The notes below the pieces were generated by a model. That model ran no database searches and was not told the origin of the DNA. It saw only the letters and a list, made by a program, of their open reading frames with translations. A stretch of DNA of 64,000 bases from contig PYST01000007.1 of NCBI GenBank assembly GCA_003049485.1, forward strand, positions 218,242 to 282,241, written 5' to 3'. The stretch comes from Ophioceras dolichostomum (Eukaryota; Ascomycota; Sordariomycetes; Magnaporthales; Ophioceraceae). Made by a program: the position numbers and the translations under genes. Of the stretch, positions 57,361 through 64,000 are shown in pieces; the stretch's first letter is position 1; the number at the start of each line of letters is the position of its first letter.

Positions 57361-59548
57361 GCCAGGGAGGCAGATATGATTGGCCATGTTTCCGAAGGAG
57401 GCCGTCATAATCAGTTGCGAAGTCTCTATGGGGGTGGTAGTCTAGCGCCACTTGACTGGTCTCCTTCGGATACCTTGTTGAGGTGTTTTCAGTGAGGCCT
57501 CACACTTTGTACATATAAAATCTTCTGTAAAACACAAATCGATCATCCACTCCATATGCTTCTTGTTGTCTATGAGGGGATTACTTGCCTGGAAGAAGTG
57601 CCTGCACGCCGTGTATATGCCTTGTTTAGGACGAAAGGTCGTCACTTGACGGCGCACCTTCATGGCACAGTTGCAGCTGTTGATGTGTTGAGTGTTCAGT
57701 GGCGCCGAGTCCTCTCCAGTCAACTTTTCGCCCGCGTGGGGGCGGACGGGGCCACCCGAGGTCGAGTGGAGGTCCCCTGAATATGAAAGCTTCCAACAGG
57801 CTTCCAACAGGCAATCGCCCAGGCAATGGCCCACTCAAATCTCAGCCACCACCACCGCGATCTGGTTGTGATTATCGAGCACCCCCTGTGGTCTCGTATT
57901 GTCCTCGTAAGTCCTTGGGGTTTCTGGTGGTGGTCAGTGTTGAGATTCATTAGCGATTCATGTATTTCAAGGCCAGTGCCTGGGCCGATGTTAGTCGAGT
58001 TCGAAAATGTGCCCTCATCGCGGAATAACGGCAAGCTATCAGCACTGGACTGCCCGTCACCTGACTGTCCACTACGGCAAATGAATGGGCCCGGGAGTCT
58101 TCCCCGGCAGCCCCGGGAAATCTCTTGGATCGTTGGGTCTGCGCTAAAACGAAAGCGAATGAGAGAGAAAAATAAAAATTGGTTCTATGTATGGGTCCAA
58201 GCGCCGCCGAGCCAACATTTTGCACTATCGACATCTCCTCCCGACATCATCCCTGAACGTCTTCCGTCGCTTTACAGGTACAGTAGGTACCTGAGGCAGA
58301 TAGCCCCCTCGTGCTGTTGCCTGTTTGCAGCACATCGTTATTTGCAGCTGCGGGTCATGGGCCGGCGCTAGGACTCCCGTCGTATGTTTGGGGGATGTGA
58401 ACTGGCATCTGGCGGAAACAGGAACGGCTGTGGACGGAGAGGGGAGGAGGAAGGGACGGTGATGTTGAGCACAAATTACAAACGTGCTGTCCAGGCTGAG
58501 CTGTTCGCGCTGTCTTGCGGGTTTAAATGAGTGTTGTCAGTGTGATAAGCGCGCATTTCATCATCTCCGTAAAATTCAAGGGGAGGCACACCCGACCTGC
58601 CGGAACCGAGAGTGATAGGTGCCACAAGGAAGATTCGCATCGCAAGGGGGTATAAAGTCGGCCGGCCGTGCCAGCTGCTTGCCAACCCCCGAGGAGAACT
58701 TCACAAAGCTCGCTGGGGCTCTTCCATCAACTGTCGGTTTGATGTTCGATGACTCGCTCGTCCCTAACCGCCCTCCGTGTATCTGAGCGGTCATGTAACT
58801 CTGGGCTCCATGTTTGGTAGTCCAAGCGGCTCGGCGATTTCTGATTTGACGCCCAATGTGGATGTTGGCGAGGATCCAATAGCCATATCTTGTTGGGCTC
58901 CTCGCGGCCGCCCACTTGTTCTTACATCCATCCCTTTCCCCGTCTGAATCCTCCGTTCTCAACGAGATATCTGTTGTACCAGATTCTGTTCCACGACCGC
59001 CTGCACAGAATCATTATCGGACTTCAGGCTGTTGTCTCGGCCTGCAGAATGCCTTTTCGACGGCGACATACGCACGACCCGAGCCAAAGCCCTGGCTGGC
59101 TTCTTTGAGCAGAAAGCACAGGAGGAAGCCGCGGCCCCACGATGACTGCCAAATTGAACTCGACGTGGACAGCATGCGGGCAATATGAGGCAAGAGCAAG
59201 TCTAGCAAGTCTAGGCAGGCGTGTTCTCCTTCCAAGCAAGGAAAGAACGTATGTGCACATCCAACAACGGAGATTGTACACCTAAAGCACGTCTAGGTAG
59301 GAAATGGCAGACCTCCCTCCGACCTTTGGTTTCCTCCATGTCCTGCCCGAGCCAGGATTCTGAACCATCATTGTCGAATCCGCGACGCCAGCAGAGCCTA
59401 GGGCCCTATATGCCATGGTTTGCAAGAGGGGCATCGACGCGGGCTATGTTGACCGAATGGCGCCTGCACGATGGTCCAGCCCATTTCGTTGCAGGCCCGC
59501 TCAGAGCAAACCCCGGCCACCCACGACGGTCGCTTTCCTTCCGTGTCA
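57361..59548. other. 2.2 kb convergent intergenic region
   Basis: No supported gene between AIM41 and the methyltransferase 3' end. A frame at 57826-58371 (+) has no conserved motif. A GCTTCCAACAG duplication is at about 57786-57808, and a GGTACAGTAGGTACC motif at about 58276-58292. Confidence 0.5.
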
Positions 59549-61673
59549 TCAGCGACGCTTTCGACCGATGCAGACATACCTTCAAGTGCGAAATTCTGTC
59601 AACCAGTGTCCTCCCTCGAGGTACGAGTCACGCTGCCGAAGTCGGGGTCAGAGGGCTTGTGTTTGCCGGTCCAAAGAACTTACACTGGAAAATATGCCTG
59701 CGGCGATCGGGTCAAGCCGGGTCGGGTCGGTTCGGATCAGCATTTCCGTTCGATTTTGTCTCGCGACGAGGCGGTGTACCCAGCACAGCAGCCCTGCTCA
59801 TCCCCTTGGTAGGGGCTGGAGTGCTGGAGCAAGGCTGAGCGAGGCTAGACCATGCGAGTGGGGACATCTGGCAGCATACCTTGAATGCGGGATTGTCCGC
59901 TTCATTGCGTGCTTGGGCCACAAGCAGCTGAACGTCCGTCTCGGACATGCTTCGGGAGGCAATGTCAGCACGGGCTGATTCTGGAGTTGATGAGAGATCT
60001 CGACTGAGGGGGAGCGATATCCTACCCGAGTGACTCGGTGAAAGGGAACATGGCGAGGGACGCCAGAAGCCGATGGACATTATCTCGGTTGGCTGCACCG
60101 ATGTTGTTCTCCCGAGGATCTGCGACCTCGTCAGACATGATAAGTCAGCGAAGCAAGCACAACGAGCACAACAGCCGTCACATCCCCGCCTGGATCAGGC
60201 CAACCAAGCGGACCGCACCATTCGACCAGGCACTCATCGGAAGTGGAATCACTCTGGACTCCACGTCGACGAACCCGGCATTCCTTGTGATTGCCTCCAA
60301 TTGGAGCGGGATCCTCGGGTCTTTGTACGGCTGCATGCCTCGGATGTATCTCCGCGACCACCTGCGCAGGGCATGGTCTATGTTGGCGCTCACGTTGACC
60401 CTCGAAGGTTAGCATTCGTTTTTCTTCTTTCACGCCCTCTCACAAAGTTTCGTCTACAATTCCCACCATGGGCCAGTCTATCAGGACGCAGACATACCGT
60501 TTGTCAGAGTGCCGTTGTCGGACTGTGCGTTAAAGTATATCTCGACCAACTGGACCCAGCCCCCTGGCCGCAGCACTCGGTGGATGTCTCGCAAGTAGCC
60601 TTCCCATCGGTTCGCGTGGATCCCGCCGGCCATCATCTGGCTGTGGACGAGATCAAACCGATTTGCTGGAAATTCGAAGCTGTGGGAACTTGTCATTATC
60701 CATATCCGCGCAACGCCAGTGTTGTCAGGAATGGAGCCATCCTCACTCTCGGTTCAGGTCCTCAACCTGGAGATGGAGATTTTGGGGGATATCGACGTCG
60801 TCATCGGGGGCCAGGTGTGGGCTAATGTCTACAGCGGTTACCTAAAGGGAAGACAGAGAAAGACGTTAGCGAAGTGGTTGAGAATCGGCCGGGCGATCGG
60901 CACTGATGGAGATATTTCAAGGCCGACGTTTCCCACGGGACGGCTTGCAACCGTCATGGTGGTGATGTCCTACGTCTACGCCGCCTTGCCACGCCTCTCA
61001 CGATCGTTGCAGTGCCTGTGGCCCACGTCGAAAAGGCACACGCGAACAGACCGGCACGGAGGACGTCGGGCTCAGGCGATCTTATGGGCGGCCGTCGGGG
61101 CTGTCTCGACTCGAAGTGCGATTGCTCTTTGGAGCCTACCTACCTCGCAGTTGGGGTAGTGGGAGGCCAGTTCCATGGCCCACGATGCGTTGCCGAAGCC
61201 ACACTCCAGCACTCTTCGTGGCCCTCGAATCGGCGGAAAGATCAGCCTGTTGTCGAAAAGGAGTTTGAAGACTCCGTGCATTATTTCAAGTCGCTCGCTC
61301 TCGTCCTGTCCACAAGAGCATCATGGTCGTCAGCCTTTACCTTTCCGTCCTTGCAAAGGACGGGTTGAGATGGAAGACGCTTGCTTACCTCGTCGACCGG
61401 CGCAAAGTAGACGCCGTTTTCGATGGCATATCGCGAATACTCCCTACCGTGAAGGACCACGGTTGGTATGTACATGTCGTCAAGGGGGACAGTTTCACTG
61501 GACGGAATGGGAATGAGTTATTGATGCCGTACTCGGGCTGCCTTCCCCTATGTTCTCTCTAACTCTTCACCCCTTCCCTTCCCCGTCTGCCTCGGTTCGT
61601 TCTTTTCTTTCTTCTGAGCTTCCTCCTTGAGATGATTTTCTCGGGGGATGGGGCAAGTATCTTACTCGTCCAT
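59549..61673 (-). CDS. UMTA/LaeA-like SAM-dependent methyltransferase
   Basis: Ten exons on the minus strand: 61666-61673, 61389-61497, 61144-61305, 60747-60841, 60498-60679, 60219-60377, 60026-60119, 59880-59949, 59684-59697, 59549-59579 (307 aa). Every junction is GT-AG and the sum is a multiple of three. The spliced protein starts MDDETVPLDDMYIPTVVLHG, has SAM motif I VLECGFGNASWAMELA (about 71-82), motif II VTAVDISPHLAP, NRFDLVHSQMMAGGIHANRW, RVLRPGGWVQLVEIYFNAQS, SDNGTLTNDHALRRWS and ends FPVYVCIGRKRR. This is the full architecture of the large fungal UMTA methyltransferase family, relatives of LaeA. Substrate is unknown; relatives often occur with secondary metabolism, but no synthase lies in this window. 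The 8- and 14-nt exons and the weak donor after AWSN (GTGCGG) are the least certain points, though each restores conserved sequence. Confidence 0.92.
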
Positions 61674-64000
61674 TTTGGTGTTTCCCAAGGTCGGGGGCGG
61701 CGATGAGGCTTGATCTGTCTGGTGGCTGTCGGTGAAAGAATGATCACTGCTCGGACGCAGAACTGGGCTTCAGGCCGCAACTGGGCGTCGACGATGGCGC
61801 GAAAAACAGGGCGAAAATACCAGGAAAAAAAGAAGCAAAAAATCACCAAACGAGAAATGTTCACAAGGAAGGAAACAGATCTAGAAGGATATCTACTCTC
61901 GATGGCAACAGAAACGGATTTCACGATGGCTTGCCGGCGGCGACATGTCTGACTACGGACGATGACGGCTAGGATCAAGAGCAGGGACCAGGCGGCACTA
62001 TTCCGTACACACCCCGGCATCCTGCAACCTTTCCCTCGGGACGCAGACCTCTCCTATTCTCACACGCCCTGCACTCCCCCCCTTCAGTTCAGCAGCAGCG
62101 GGTATGGCACTATCGGGCCACATTATCCTAGCCATGACCACCTTGCCAGAGTCTGGCAGGCCTAAAATTTGCTCGATGGCGTCCAGCCAGTGGTGGCATT
62201 CAAGAGCCCAGGTGGATCCAGTCAGGGCGTGTCAGAAAATTAAGATTGGCCCGGCTGGTATTTTGCACCCCACGATACCGTCGTCGATCTTGGGATTTGT
62301 TGGAGCCGTGGTGGGCTGTGGGCCATGGATTGGGCGCTACATGCGGTACAACATATGTCGTCCGCTGCGGCAGGGAAGGAGGGTGGAGAGCCTACTGCAG
62401 TAGTGGTACCTACCTACCTACATAGAGGACGGGAGGAGGGGAGGACGGAAGGGGATCAAGGGGATGGAAAAAAAACGAGGAGGGACCGACCGTCGATATG
62501 GACCAGGGATAGCCGTCTTCCTGCATGCTGGTGGCTGCCCAGCAAACCACTCATGCCATCATCCATGCCCCATTCTCGTCTCCGAGCCCAAGCCGAAGGG
62601 CCCGTATCCCGCGACAAGTCTTATCCATATCTCCAGTCGTGCCGCCGAGCCAGCAGTACCAGCTCACCGGTGCGCTCTACTTCAGTACGTACCTACTCAA
62701 AGTACTCGAGGTACAGAAGACAGACGAAGAGAGGGGACGAACCACCACAGACTACCGAGATAGGAAACACAAAACTCAGTACAACAGCAAGCAGGCTTAC
62801 CACACGGCGCACCATGCACGGCATGCCATGGACAACGCACAACGCTGCACAGGGAGGAATGAGGGGGTCACATCACGGCGCAGTACACACAGCACAACAC
62901 AAACACAGACTGAGACACGGCGTTTTGCGATCTCTGGCGGGAGGGGAGAGGACGGAGAGCACCCACGACTGTGGGAAGGCCCGCTTGCGGCACATGGGGC
63001 ACAAACCCGATTTCCGGGGCGATGGGCGCTTATATATGTCAGCCCGTGTGCTACAAGTGCGAGAAAGACGACAATTGCAGGGTCATTGCTGTTCAAGAGA
63101 ACCTGTTCTGGTCACCGCTCGCCGCTCACAAAGAAAAAAATTCCGGACGGGACGGCCGTCGTAGCGTGGCAGCACAGCACAAGCACAGCAGTCCAGGACA
63201 GCGGCGTCGGCAGGGGCAGGGGTGAGGGCAATGCATAGAAGAGCAGGGGTGTGGACGAGGAGCAACATTCATGACCCTCACAGTAATGCCCCTCGCAAAT
63301 CACCACCCCCTCTTTCCCTCAGCAGGCCCGGCTATACAGGGTCAGGAAGCCGCCAGACCGACAGGCGGGCCTCCAAGAGATGGAGAGAGGCAACGGTGCA
63401 ACGGCGACCGCTCTTTGCTGCCTTGATCTTGCCCCAGTTTCCCACTCCCTCGTCAGCCCTGATTGGAGGAAGCTGGACATCGAGATACGGTAGTCAAACG
63501 TGTCTCCCTGCCCCTTCCTCTCAGCCCTTGCCGGCCTTCACCCGGCTGCATCGATACGTCTCTGGGGCCGTTAGTCTGGATTCTGGGGCTATATTAGGTA
63601 TCCCGTCGCTTCCCTCGCCTGGCGATATTCGACCCTAGTCGCGATGCCCCAACGCGATAGAGAGGTTGTAGTTTCGCACTTCCTGATTCTCTTACCGTGC
63701 GACCCATATCTTGGCTACTTTGGAAAGTAGAGAGGCAGGTCCGCCCTTCATGCCTCCTGCTACCGCCCACTTCTGCCAGCCATCCAATACGAAAGCCATG
63801 CATGCCATGCGCGGCCGCATCTTGGTGGCCACGTCCATAGCCACCAAGCTGGCAAGGTCCGCGCTATTCTGCGTTCAAAATGAGCGCATATGAGACGATG
63901 AGACTTGGGGAAGGGAAGGGGGAACGGGGAAAAAGGAAAGGAGGAAAGAGAGGAGCCACCTGAACGGAAATGGAGGGAGGGAAGCAGGGAGGAAGGGGGG
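61674..64000. other. Right-edge intergenic region
   Basis: No gene is supported. Several overlapping frames (for example 62325-63164 and 62525-63238, +) are low-complexity and mutually exclusive without conserved motifs. A CCTACCTACCTA repeat is at about 62404-62420. The final ~100 bases are purine-rich (GGGAA/GGAGG). Confidence 0.5.
62404..62424. repeat. TACCTACCTACC short repeat
   Basis: GGTACCTACCTACCTACAT is a minimal copy of the dispersed TACCTA class. Confidence 0.65.

Noticed and set aside
59680..59682. TAA as a premature stop truncating the methyltransferase
   Set aside because: It overlaps a perfect GTAAGT donor, and splicing to 59579 restores the conserved YVCIGRK ending, so the gene is intact.
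1..64000. CRISPR arrays, operons, riboswitches, bacterial insertion sequences, secondary-metabolite synthases, tRNA genes
   Set aside because: None is visible. The tandem arrays lack spacers, and the regulator and methyltransferase are not adjacent to synthase genes. A tRNAscan or Rfam run would be needed to exclude small RNAs fully.

Overview
The window is nuclear DNA from a filamentous ascomycete (Pezizomycotina), most likely a Sordariomycete. The evidence is short GT-AG introns with CTAAC/CTRAY-like branch sites, GC-rich coding regions with long antisense open frames, CT-rich leaders, and closest recognisable relatives that are all fungal housekeeping genes. Intergenic DNA carries a dispersed TACCTA/TAGGTA simple repeat of the kind common in Sordariomycete genomes. 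Species cannot be fixed from this alone. No bacterial, viral, CRISPR or intact transposon feature was seen.

Layout. (1) 0.7-5 kb: DDI1 (ubiquitin-receptor aspartyl protease, +) and RRP8 (nucleolar rRNA methyltransferase, -). (2) 6-7.2 kb: a decayed protein-kinase-like gene (-) with an in-frame stop and a frameshift. (3) 7.2-12.2 kb: gene-poor, with short tandem repeats. (4) 12.2-28.9 kb: compact housekeeping block: a six-exon Zn2Cys6 regulator (+), proteasome alpha5/PUP2 (-), gamma-tubulin complex GCP2 (+), mitochondrial RRG7 (+), a small conserved fungal protein (-), and mitochondrial Lon/PIM1 (+). (5) 28.9-37.9 kb: a 9 kb gene desert. (6) 37.9-53.1 kb: a large kinase-like protein with atypical catalytic motifs (+), OLE1 delta-9 desaturase (+) and a Rad5/HLTF-type SNF2-RING helicase (-), separated by 3 kb gaps. 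(7) 54.8-61.7 kb: a possible Arg/Ser-rich small protein (-), AIM41 (YqeY family, mitochondrial, +), and a ten-exon UMTA/LaeA-like methyltransferase (-). The last 2.3 kb looks non-coding.

The genes do not form a pathway; they are a typical eukaryotic mix. PUP2/GCP2 and the small conserved protein/Lon are divergent pairs that share short promoter regions. DDI1 and PUP2 both serve the ubiquitin-proteasome route, and RRG7, Lon and AIM41 are mitochondrial, but neither grouping has to be more than coincidence.

The most interesting items are gene-structure ones: a DDI1 start codon that appears to be split by an intron (AT^G), micro-exons of 8, 14 and 13 nt in the methyltransferase and PUP2 genes, the kinase pseudogene with C-to-T type changes, and the unusual kinase-like protein at 37.9 kb. 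I found no clear previously undescribed multi-gene system.
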